Source: Microbacterium enclense (GTDB taxonomy: Bacteria > Actinomycetota > Actinomycetes > Actinomycetales > Microbacteriaceae). Taken from it: a stretch of 64,000 nt of DNA. The DNA is taken from NCBI GenBank assembly GCA_038182865.1, contig CP116226.1, forward strand, positions 2,480,001 through 2,544,000. The letters run 5' to 3'. Under the pieces are notes generated by a model. The model saw nothing but the letters and a program-made list of their open reading frames with translations, searched no databases and was not told the DNA's origin. The position numbers and the translations under genes were made by a program. The number at the start of each line of letters is the position of its first letter. The stretch's first letter is position 1. Below are positions 45,925 to 52,492 of the stretch, in pieces.

Positions 45925-46344
45925 CTAGCCGAGCTTCACCCCTAGGGCCGTGCGTGCCTCCACGATGTACGCGCGGCGGGCCTCGATTCGAGCAACGCTC
46001 GTACGGCGACTCTCGCCCCGATAGTTGCCGTCTACGTAGACCGCGTCGTGAAACCTGGTCGCTGCCTCGTAGAGCTTGTCCGGCCCGAGCAATTGGCATA
46101 TCGCTACCGCACGCCTGATCTCTTCCAGTGCGTCTGCGTCCACGGGGTCTTCGGGTGCTTTTGCGATTAGCAACCCCATCATTCGGTCGGTTGCAAGAAG
46201 TTGATCGGTGTAGGCCCGCAGGCGTTCCGCTCGGAGCCAACGCGCCATTTCTCCTCGACGCTGTATGGACGCTCCGAGGAGACCGGCGAGGATCGTGAGC
46301 ACGACTCCCGCGAGGGGAAGCAACGCCGCAAGCGAGGGGTCCAC
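45925..46344 (-). CDS. Small membrane-anchored protein of the element
   Basis: A 139-residue protein of unknown function with one N-terminal transmembrane helix (LAALLPLAGVVLTILAGLLG) followed by a charged, helical cytoplasmic region (RRGEMARWLRAERLRAYTDQL). GTG 46344 is selected because TAGAGT (46357-46352 on the minus strand) ends 7 nt before it, the leaderless pattern seen elsewhere, and it places the helix at the N-terminus. It lies 10 bp after the gene at 46355-46891. The architecture recalls the single-TM proteins of actinophages, without a family match. Confidence 0.65.
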   Translation of the reverse strand: MDPSLAALLPLAGVVLTILAGLLGASIQRRGEMARWLRAERLRAYTDQLLATDRMMGLLIAKAPEDPVDADALEEIRRAVAICQLLGPDKLYEAATRFHDAVYVDGNYRGESRRTSVARIEARRAYIVEARTALGVKLG

Positions 46345-46354
46345 AACTGGGACT

Positions 46355-46891
46355 CTAGCGTTCGACCTCTCGCAGGAATCGGGAGATAGGCGCATCCAGA
46401 CGGAGAGAGCGGGCAAGAAGCGGGTGACCTCCCACGCCAGGTGTGTGGATCGCGATGACCAAATCCAAGGCCACATCGGTCTCCTCGCTTTGCCTCATCC
46501 ATCGGGTCAGCGGAACGTGCTCGGTGGTTCTGCGATCGAGCGCTGCCTCCGCGCGTACGTAGGCAGCGAGAGCGGCCGTGAAACCCGCGGCATCACCGTC
46601 CTTCGCAAGCTCCGCGACGCTCCCATCCGCCTTGGCGAGCGCGACCTCGGCCTCAAAGATGCGCCGCTCCCGCTCCTCCTCCCGCTGCGCGGTAAGGCGC
46701 TCGGCGCGCTTCGCGTCGTAGGACCGCACGCGGGCTTTCAGCGTCGCCGGGTGTAAGCGACGGCCTAGCCCTCCATCCTCGATCGGTTGCGCTGAGAGGT
46801 CGCTCGCTGCCTGTCGATCGCCGCGGGCGTAGAGGTGCGCCCAGCGCTCTTCGATGAGCACCCGGGCGACGAGCTCGTGGCGAGCATTCAT
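46355..46891 (-). CDS. Charged helical protein of the element
   Basis: A 178-residue protein, not recognised. The middle (residues 50-100) is a strongly charged predicted coiled coil (RSYDAKRAERLTAQREEERERR), followed by an Ala-rich helix and a more mixed C-terminus. ATG 46891 has GGAG 8 nt upstream. A terminator hairpin sits immediately upstream of its ribosome-binding site, so it is probably read only by readthrough or antitermination from the operon to its right. Confidence 0.7.
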   Translation of the reverse strand: MNARHELVARVLIEERWAHLYARGDRQAASDLSAQPIEDGGLGRRLHPATLKARVRSYDAKRAERLTAQREEERERRIFEAEVALAKADGSVAELAKDGDAAGFTAALAAYVRAEAALDRRTTEHVPLTRWMRQSEETDVALDLVIAIHTPGVGGHPLLARSLRLDAPISRFLREVER

Positions 46892-46904
46892 GCTGTCTCC
46901 TACC

Positions 46905-46941
46905 GAAAGCGCCCCGCCGGCCGAGGCTAGCGGGGCGCTCT
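46905..46941 (-). terminator. Intra-operon terminator/attenuator
   Basis: AGCGCCCCGC (46908-46917) pairs with GCGGGGCGCT (46930-46939). On the minus strand the stem is followed by TTTCGG and then at once by the AGGAG of gene 46355-46891. Confidence 0.7.
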
Positions 46942-46951
46942 GTCTCTGCGC

Positions 46952-47149
46952 TCAGGTACGGACGAGCAGATGCACCGTCGTGAGGTGCCCCGCGGCCTGG
47001 CTGTAGCTGCTGGCAATGTTCTCGATGCTCACGCCGTGCGAGTTGGTCGCGGACGAATTGACGGCCTTCGCCGCCGCCAGCTTGACGGCGTCGAGGTCGA
47101 CGGCATTCTGGGGCTGAGGAACGGTCTGGACGTTCGTCGTAAGGGGCAT
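46952..47149 (-). CDS. Small protein of the element, unknown function
   Basis: A 65-residue protein with no cysteines and no membrane segment. The middle is an Ala-rich helix (LDAVKLAAAKAVNSSA), and the end HLTTVHLLVRT could be a strand. ATG 47149 has AAGGAG 7 nt upstream, a stronger site than its neighbours, which suggests high expression. It is the last gene before the intra-operon terminator. Confidence 0.7.
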   Translation of the reverse strand: MPLTTNVQTVPQPQNAVDLDAVKLAAAKAVNSSATNSHGVSIENIASSYSQAAGHLTTVHLLVRT

Positions 47150-47195
47150 GTTTTCTCCTTCGTTGGGGTGGGTTTCTCGGGGGCTTAGACGCCGG

Positions 47196-47354
47196 TCAGC
47201 GACGGGGCGTCTGCACGCGGACGTGCACGCGGCGATGGCTCCGCGCCGCCTCTGCCGCCTGGCCGGCGTTGGTGAAGGGACCGGCGACGTATCCGCACCG
47301 ATCGCAGGCGACGAGGTCGCCGGTGTCGGTGCTCTTGTCGACGCGACAGGACAT
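47196..47354 (-). CDS. 52-residue CxxC...HxxxH zinc-finger-like protein
   Basis: A very short gene beginning MSCRVDKSTDTGDLVACDRCG. C17-x2-C20 and, after a helix (NAGQAAEAARSH), H40 and H44 give the spacing of a C2H2-type zinc finger. The tail is basic (RVQTPRR), fitting nucleic-acid binding. Its ATG overlaps the preceding stop by one base (TGATG), which is strong evidence that it is translated. Confidence 0.75.
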   Translation of the reverse strand: MSCRVDKSTDTGDLVACDRCGYVAGPFTNAGQAAEAARSHRRVHVRVQTPRR

Positions 47355-47671
47355 CAGCGCGCGAAGCCCTCGCGGATGAGGCGCCGCTTCCGCTCGCGCT
47401 CCGTCTCCTCGCCGGGATCAATGTCGAGCGCCGCGCGAGACTGCCGCACGGACGACGACTCGCCGTTGCGAGGCGCCCCCGCGCGGATCGCCATCGCCGC
47501 CTGACGCTCGGATGTGGACGCGCTGCCGTTGTCGCCGTCGTCGAGGTCAACCTCGGGCGTGCGCCCGGTCGCCATGTCCGCCTGACGCTGCGACGTGCTG
47601 CGACGAGCCGCCAGCGCGTCGAGAAGCTGCGCCTCGCGCTTGAGGAGCTTCCGCTCTTCCCTTGTGGTCAT
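47354..47671 (-). CDS. Charged small protein of the element
   Basis: A 105-residue, very polar protein, not recognised. It contains two similar segments, STSQRQADMA and STSERQAAMA, about 27 residues apart, and a third weaker SSSVRQSRAA, suggesting a repeated short helix. ATG 47671 has AGGAG 7 nt upstream and overlaps the stop of the gene to its right by 4 bp (ATGA). Confidence 0.75.
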   Translation of the reverse strand: MTTREERKLLKREAQLLDALAARRSTSQRQADMATGRTPEVDLDDGDNGSASTSERQAAMAIRAGAPRNGESSSVRQSRAALDIDPGEETERERKRRLIREGFAR

Positions 47672-48030
47672 CGTCGTGCTCCTGTCTGCTGAGGCTGGGT
47701 GAGTCGGGTGTGGGCGACGTTCGCCCAAGGGAAATGCACAGTCCCCCACTTGATCGAGGGGTGCAGCGCGGGACCGGAGTCCCCGAGCGTGATCCCTCGC
47801 TTGTCGGTGCCGGTCAGCGTGCCGACCGTCTGCATTCCGTCGCGAGGCGTCGCCACCACCTCCCGGCCGATCCAGTCGTCGATCATCTGTCGTCCTTCCT
47901 CGGTGCGGCGGATGCCGCGATAGGCCGTCGCAAGCGCCTCCCAGCGCTGCGCATCGGCATTGTCGATCTCGCCCCGGACAGCGGCGACCACAGCGGCCCG
48001 CCAGACGTCGAAAGGGGTAGGTGCGGTCAT
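47668..48030 (-). CDS. Element protein of unknown function
   Basis: A 120-residue protein. The N-terminal half is helical (DVWRAAVVAAVRGEI, AQRWEALATAYRGI); the C-terminal half is predicted beta-rich with Gly turns (VGTLTGTDKRGITLGDSGPALHP), possibly an SH3-like barrel. No family is recognised. ATG 48030 overlaps the next upstream stop by 4 bp, so it is coupled within the operon. Confidence 0.75.
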   Translation of the reverse strand: MTAPTPFDVWRAAVVAAVRGEIDNADAQRWEALATAYRGIRRTEEGRQMIDDWIGREVVATPRDGMQTVGTLTGTDKRGITLGDSGPALHPSIKWGTVHFPWANVAHTRLTQPQQTGARR

Positions 48031-48230
48031 CGTTCGGCCTCGCGCGTACTGGCCGCACGCGTGGCGCGTAGGGAGGCGACGTCGACCAGCACACCGAGCA
48101 ACGCGATCGTGTCGCCCTCTCGGCGCTCGAGGACGTCGACCGCTTGCCGCGTGATCTCGTCGTAGAGCTCGTCGAGGGTCCACGAGCGGCTATCGGGTTC
48201 GCCGAAGTCGCGGTCGATGGGGGTGCTCAC
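48027..48230 (-). CDS. Small helical element protein
   Basis: A 67-residue protein with a predicted helix-rich fold (LDELYDEITRQAVDVLERRE and LLGVLVDVASLRATR). GTG 48230 overlaps the previous stop (GTGA), and its own stop overlaps the next ATG. No family is recognised. Confidence 0.75.
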   Translation of the reverse strand: MSTPIDRDFGEPDSRSWTLDELYDEITRQAVDVLERREGDTIALLGVLVDVASLRATRAASTREAER

Positions 48231-48952
48231 CCCTCGACTCCCGCACTGCTTTTGATCGCCGCCTTACGTTCCGCTGCCTGCTCGTCGGCGCGCGCGATCC
48301 ACCGAGCGAGCCAACCGAGCGACCGCTCGAGCTCGCCAGCGGCGACACTCGCGAGCACGTTCGGGTAGCCGCTGTCGTCGAAGTCGTCAGACGCCTCCCG
48401 CGGCGCCGCATTCGCCGGGACGGGCATGCCAACGGCGAGCTCGGAGGCACCCGCCATGACGGCGAGAGCGGCGTCCAGCCGCGTCTGGGCACCTCGCGTC
48501 ATTTCGAGCGCCGTCGAGAGACGGAGCGAGCAATCGGTTGCCTGGTCGCGGGCGACCTTGCGGAGCGCGTCGAGGTTCTCGCTGAGCGCGGTCTGGTAAT
48601 CGGCGTGCGAGCGGCTGAGAAAGCTGCTTGCGGACAGCGTCTCAAGCTCGAGATCCTTGAGCGCCTGGGTTACGGTCGCCTTCTTCTCGCGACTGGCAGC
48701 CACGTCGAAGCGCTCTCCCGCGGCCCCCGCGACGATCGCCTCGGCCTGAGCGAGCTCGTCGAAACGCTCGACGGCGACGCGGGCCGAGTCGCGGCGGCGC
48801 TTGACGTCGTCATAGGCGTCCAGCGCCTCGACGACGGCTGCGCGCGCCTTCTCGATGGCGGGGACACCCGAGCCCCGAATGAGCGCCACACGGGTGTACC
48901 CGTAGCCCTGGGCGGGGGTGTAGCCGACATTGTCGATCGTCATACCAGTCAT
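48227..48952 (-). CDS. Coiled-coil protein of the element
   Basis: A 241-residue, mostly helical protein. After a short N-terminus (VGYTPAQGYGYTRVALIRG), residues 35-170 are long helices with heptad-like spacing (KARAAVVEALDAYDDVKRRRDSARVAVERFDEL and further). The C-terminal helix is Lys-rich. ATG 48952 overlaps the stop of the ATPase gene by 4 bp. No family is recognised; position next to the ATPase suggests a partner role. Confidence 0.75.
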   Translation of the reverse strand: MTGMTIDNVGYTPAQGYGYTRVALIRGSGVPAIEKARAAVVEALDAYDDVKRRRDSARVAVERFDELAQAEAIVAGAAGERFDVAASREKKATVTQALKDLELETLSASSFLSRSHADYQTALSENLDALRKVARDQATDCSLRLSTALEMTRGAQTRLDAALAVMAGASELAVGMPVPANAAPREASDDFDDSGYPNVLASVAAGELERSLGWLARWIARADEQAAERKAAIKSSAGVEG

Positions 48953-50334
48953 GCGGTCTTCTCCTCTGTGGTGATGGGGTAGGTCTTGATCTGGCGCGGC
49001 ATGGAGAGCCACGTACTCCGGCCCTTGATGCTGCTGCTGAGGCGACGGGACGAGATGAGGTCGCCGACGTAGGTCTGTGCCGTGCTTCTGCCGCCAGCGA
49101 CGCCCCACTCGACGAGGTCGTTGACGAACTCCGTGCGGGTGACGCCGTCGTCGCCGTAGGCGCGTCGGAAGTGTGCGAGCGCTTCCTCGATGCGCGCCGC
49201 CTGGATGCCCGAAGGCTCACCGTCTCCGGGGGCGATCGCCTCGAGGATGAGAGTGTCGTGTTCCTCGACCGGCTTCGCTCGGAGGCGGGTGATCTCGCCC
49301 TCGGCGCCGTCTTTCTGTTTGATTGCCGAGAGCGTCAGCATCCCCGCCTCGCCCTCGAGCTTGAGCATCGTGTCGACGTTGCCCTCAAGGGCGCTCGAGC
49401 CTCGGTAGTCGCCCGATTTCCCGCTGTGGTGAACGAGCAGGACAGTCGTGTTGCCGTCCCCTGCACGCTTGATGCGCTCGGCGGCGCTGGTGACTCGTGT
49501 CATGGCCGTGGCGTCGTTCTCTTCGGCTCCGCCCGCGACCTTGACGAGGGTGTCGAGGATGACGAACCGGAAGCCGCGCTCAGCGACGAGCTCCACGAGC
49601 TCCTCGACGTCGCCGTCGCTCGTGAGGTTGATGGGGGCCGGGTAGATGAAGAAGTCCGGGATCGGCTTGCCCTTGTTGAACCGCCAGGCGAGGGCTGCTA
49701 TGCGCTTCTGCATGCCGGCGACGCCCTCGGCCGCGACGTACAGGACCGGACCAGGATCGACCGGGCGACCTGCCCACGAATGCCCGAGAGCGACACACGC
49801 CGCCATCCACAACGCGAGAAACGTCTTGAACGTCGCGGGAGGCGCGTAGAGCATCGCGACGGTGTCGAGATTGAGGACACCGGGCACGAGGGGGCGAAGC
49901 GGCGGGCGATCCATGAGCGCCCCGAAGTCGAGCAATTGCTCTGCGAGCGGGGGGCGATCGTTGCCCTCGTCCTTGAGTTCCTGCCGGATCAGCGCCTCAC
50001 GCCGCAGATAGGCCTTCCGCTCCTCGTACTCGAGCGCCTCCATGAGCTTGTTGGGCGGGGTCAGAGTCGTGATCTGACGTTGGAGCGCACCGAGCCGGTA
50101 GCCCCGCTTTGCCGCGCGTTTGGCGTCACGGAGTTGGTCGCCATCCGTCGCCGGAGATGCGCTCACGATGCGTCGGCAAACTTCGCGCCCCTCGATGTAC
50201 TCGCTCGGAACGCGCATAGCCGCCGCTTTCGCCGCCGCCTCAATGCGTAGGGGGTCGGCGGTGTCTCGGATTCCGTCGAGGATCGCGAGGAACTCTGCTT
50301 CCACGTCCGAACGCGGGCGCGGGACGAGCGTCAT
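48949..50334 (-). CDS. RepA/RecA-like (AAA_25) ATPase, probable replication protein
   Basis: A 461-residue ATPase. The Walker A region is APPATFKT at residues 164-171, an AAA_25-type variant in which the first Gly is Ala. Walker B is GFRFVILDTLVKV. HHSGKSGDYRGSSALEGNVDTMLKL is the sensor/Arg region typical of RepA-type hexameric helicases of phages and plasmids. The C-terminal ~90 residues look like a winged helix (VTRTEFVNDLVEWGVAGGRSTAQTYVGDLI). The protein probably loads or acts as the element's helicase. Both ends overlap neighbours by 4 bp. Confidence 0.85.
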   Translation of the reverse strand: MTLVPRPRSDVEAEFLAILDGIRDTADPLRIEAAAKAAAMRVPSEYIEGREVCRRIVSASPATDGDQLRDAKRAAKRGYRLGALQRQITTLTPPNKLMEALEYEERKAYLRREALIRQELKDEGNDRPPLAEQLLDFGALMDRPPLRPLVPGVLNLDTVAMLYAPPATFKTFLALWMAACVALGHSWAGRPVDPGPVLYVAAEGVAGMQKRIAALAWRFNKGKPIPDFFIYPAPINLTSDGDVEELVELVAERGFRFVILDTLVKVAGGAEENDATAMTRVTSAAERIKRAGDGNTTVLLVHHSGKSGDYRGSSALEGNVDTMLKLEGEAGMLTLSAIKQKDGAEGEITRLRAKPVEEHDTLILEAIAPGDGEPSGIQAARIEEALAHFRRAYGDDGVTRTEFVNDLVEWGVAGGRSTAQTYVGDLISSRRLSSSIKGRSTWLSMPRQIKTYPITTEEKTA

Positions 50335-50798
50335 GCGCGACCCTCGCGGAGGAGGATCTCGGCGAGGGTGGCCTCGGCCGCTTCACGCTCGCGCTGGTGC
50401 TGATCGGCGCGGCGGCGGTCCATTGTCTCCGCCGCCGAGAGACGGGCGATCTCCGCCTCATAGTAGGCGACACGCTCGTCTGTGCTCGTGAGAGCCGTCG
50501 GGAGCTTGCTCGCGGCGCGCTGGGCGGTCTCCGCGGTGACGGCCTGCGCATAGCGGAACGCGATCCGGCGCCGCTCTGTGCTCGTCGCCTTCGCCGGGAT
50601 CACGCCTGCCGCATCGGCTGCGGCGAGCCAGTGGGCCTCAACGTCGGGGTCGGTGAATCGGTCGGGCTTGCGACCGAGCTCCTCGCGTACGGTTGGCGGC
50701 AGACCAGCGGCGACGCGAGCGGCGCGATGCGCGGCCCAGCGGGACTCCATGCCGCGCCGCCCCTGCTCGGCGCGAGCGCGTCGCTCCTGCTCGTTCAT
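50331..50798 (-). CDS. Basic helical element protein
   Basis: A 155-residue charged protein. The N-terminus (RARAEQGRRGMESRWAAHRAAR) is strongly basic and helical; the C-terminal third (EIARLSAAETMDRRRADQHQREREAAEATL) is a probable coiled coil. It may bind DNA, but no motif is specific. It overlaps both neighbours by 4 bp in the operon. Confidence 0.75.
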   Translation of the reverse strand: MNEQERRARAEQGRRGMESRWAAHRAARVAAGLPPTVREELGRKPDRFTDPDVEAHWLAAADAAGVIPAKATSTERRRIAFRYAQAVTAETAQRAASKLPTALTSTDERVAYYEAEIARLSAAETMDRRRADQHQREREAAEATLAEILLREGRA

Positions 50799-50935
50799 CG
50801 GACAGCCGTCGAAGGCTTGAGAAGGAGCGCGAGACGAGCACGAGCCGCGTCAGACAATGGCGGGGCCTGCGCAGCGATCGCTTGCGCGACGCCAACACGC
50901 GATTTCGACGTCTCTTCGTCCGTCTTGTCAGCCAC
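50795..50935 (-). CDS. 46-residue first protein of the element operon
   Basis: Begins at GTG 50935 with AAAGGA 6 nt upstream. The sequence SKSRVGVAQAIAAQAPPLSDAARARLALLLK is a helix-turn-helix-like pair of helices. A short protein ending in SDAARARLALLL is common ahead of replication genes in actinobacterial elements. It heads the eight-gene coupled operon downstream of the promoter at 51009-51037. Confidence 0.7.
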   Translation of the reverse strand: MADKTDEETSKSRVGVAQAIAAQAPPLSDAARARLALLLKPSTAVR

Positions 50936-51008
50936 AGCTGGTCCTTTCGACCACTGCGCGGTGCGTCGGGGGCGATCCCCTAGCGCCGTTCGATTAGCTG
51001 ACCTCATC

Positions 51009-51037
51009 ACTATGACACATGCGATAGGGGTTGTCTA
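51009..51037 (-). promoter_or_regulatory. Promoter of the element's main operon
   Basis: On the minus strand TAGACA (51037-51032), 17 nt, then CATAGT (51014-51009) is the best sigma-70-type promoter in the element. The leader to GTG 50935 is about 70 nt. Confidence 0.65.
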
Positions 51038-51092
51038 GAAGTGCCGCTGACCTGGTATTTAGTGAGTAGCGAAATAGCGCTAGGCTCGCGCC

Positions 51093-51299
51093 ATGTTCAA
51101 CGATGGCGACACCCTACGGACCCCCGACGGCCAGAGCGGGCGCATCGCGTCACCGCAGACGGGGCAGCGCGCCGAGCTCTTCGGATTTGGTGGACAAGCA
51201 CCGTCGGCGCGCGTCTACACGGTGATCCTCGCGAGCGGCAAAGTCGAGCGTTGGACAGAGGAGGCGCTGTCGAAGGTGACGGAAGCTGAGGCGGGGTGA
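51093..51299 (+). CDS. Small SH3-like protein
   Basis: A 68-residue protein beginning MFNDGDTLRTPDGQSGRIAS, followed by strands (ARVYTVILASG, VERWTEEAL). The D-G-D-T...D-G-Q-x-G start is typical of small SH3/KOW-like barrels. It shares this start with the protein at 51713-51931, which faces it, so the two are probably paralogues. ATG 51093 is 6 nt after TAGGCT (51081-51086): leaderless. Function unknown. Confidence 0.7.
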   Translation: MFNDGDTLRTPDGQSGRIASPQTGQRAELFGFGGQAPSARVYTVILASGKVERWTEEALSKVTEAEAG

Positions 51300-51367
51300 T
51301 CCCGCGAACACCCCGGCGCCCCTACCGTCGACTTTCAACCCAGCTTCCTACGTCTTGGTCCAGGTCC

Positions 51368-51541
51368 CAGGCCCCTTATAGGGGGGCCTGTCCGGGATGG
51401 ACGGTTGGGACAATCGAGACGATCTGGACGAACCCTCGATCTGCCGCGTAAATACGCGGTTCTCATCCGTCGCATGTCGATCGAGACGATCGGGACGAGG
51501 GTTTCGCGCGGCGTTGTGTCCAGGTCGCAAATCTGGACGAA
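51368..51541. repeat. Iteron-like non-coding region with palindromes
   Basis: This is the core of a 413-bp gene-free stretch. A hairpin CAGGCCCC/GGGGCCTG (51368-51390) is followed by a 20-bp direct repeat with 18 of 20 identical bases (51413-51432 and 51480-51499, ATCGAGACGATC-GGACGA), a perfect palindrome CCGCGTAAATACGCGG between the copies (51444-51459), and a partial third copy ATCTGGACGAA at 51531. Such spacing suggests an origin of replication or transfer, or a regulator array. The short ORFs here are not credible. Confidence 0.6.
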
Positions 51542-51712
51542 CTTCGCACCGAGACGCCGTCCGTCGCCTATGTCTCGCGCACGACGCAAATTGTGGCGAC
51601 CCCGCCGCGTCTCGTCGCAATCTCGGCCGAGAGCGCGAGCTAAAGTCGGCCGTCGCCAGCCACTTAGTTAGATCGGTCGGGTACGCCGGATAAGCAACCG
51701 CGCCCGCTGTCG

Positions 51713-51931
51713 CTATTGGAGCGGACCCCGAAGGGCCTCAAGTCCGAACGCGGCAAAGATGCGGACCTCTCCACCGTCGAGGAGGACGGGGTAGGCAATG
51801 ACGATTCGGCTTCGACCTGTCGGCCCCGGGTAGCGGTACTCGAGACGTCCCGAACCGCTGCCGTACGCCTCGAGAACCGTGCCGATCTGGCCGTCGTGGG
51901 TGCTGACTGTGTCGCCGGGGCTGAGCTCCAT
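51713..51931 (-). CDS. Small SH3-like protein (paralogue of 51093-51299)
   Basis: A 72-residue protein beginning MELSPGDTVSTHDGQIGTVLEAYG, then strands RLEYRYPGP, RIVIAYPVLLDGG and VRIFAAFGL. The first 18 residues align with the facing small protein (GDT-x-x-T-x-DGQ-x-G). I chose ATG 51931, 6 nt after TACGCT (51943-51938), as leaderless, although the frame is open further upstream. It is divergent from the gene at 51989. Confidence 0.7.
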   Translation of the reverse strand: MELSPGDTVSTHDGQIGTVLEAYGSGSGRLEYRYPGPTGRSRIVIAYPVLLDGGEVRIFAAFGLEALRGPLQ

Positions 51932-51988
51932 GTCGCCAGCGTAGGCGGCATCCGAAGCCGCTGCCGAGGTCGTCGCTATGCTCGCGAC

Positions 51989-52492
51989 ATGACTACGCGG
52001 ATGACGGTCGCTCTCTCGGTGCTCACGCTCGGCCTCGCTATAGCCGCGCTCGCCGGACTGCCGGCCCTCATCGAGAATCGGGAGGTCGGCGACGTCGTCG
52101 TGATCGTCGGTTTTGCCGTGGCGATCGTTGGCGTTCTCCTCGTCATTCTCGCTGTACCCGGACAACGCCGAGAGACCGGAAAGCTCAAGTCAAACGACGC
52201 GATCGAGCTCGCGAAGCTCGGGGCCGAACGTCGTCGCCTCGCCAGCACCGCACGCCAGACAGAGCGTGCGATTGATGAAGTCGGCTGGGGTGATGCCGCC
52301 CCGGAGGGCATGAGGTTGAAGACCGCGCTCATCGAGCTAGAGGCGGCGTTGGAGGTGAACGCGGCGGAATTCAGGCGTTACGGGATCGAGGATCCTGACG
52401 AAAGAGCGACGTTGGGCGAACAGGCTCGGCAAGCTGGCGGCAAGAAACGCCGCTCCGCCCGTCGGCGCGTCTACGGGTCTAATGCCAGATGA
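51989..52492 (+). CDS. Two-helix membrane protein of the element
   Basis: A 167-residue protein. Two transmembrane helices lie at residues 7-27 and 35-55 (VALSVLTLGLAIAALAGL; VVVIVGFAVAIVGVLLVIL), followed by a basic, helical cytoplasmic domain (AELAKLGAERRRLASTARQTERAI) and a Lys/Arg tail. ATG 51989 is 6 nt after TATGCT (51977-51982), leaderless. Its 3' end overlaps the convergent integrase gene by 14 bp. A superinfection or sensing role is possible but unsupported. Confidence 0.7.
   Translation: MTTRMTVALSVLTLGLAIAALAGLPALIENREVGDVVVIVGFAVAIVGVLLVILAVPGQRRETGKLKSNDAIELAKLGAERRRLASTARQTERAIDEVGWGDAAPEGMRLKTALIELEAALEVNAAEFRRYGIEDPDERATLGEQARQAGGKKRRSARRRVYGSNAR

Noticed and set aside
51405..51671. 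Small open frames in the 51300-51712 gap, both strands
   Set aside because: Arg/Ser-rich translations without ribosome-binding sites; the repeats and palindromes fit a non-coding region better.
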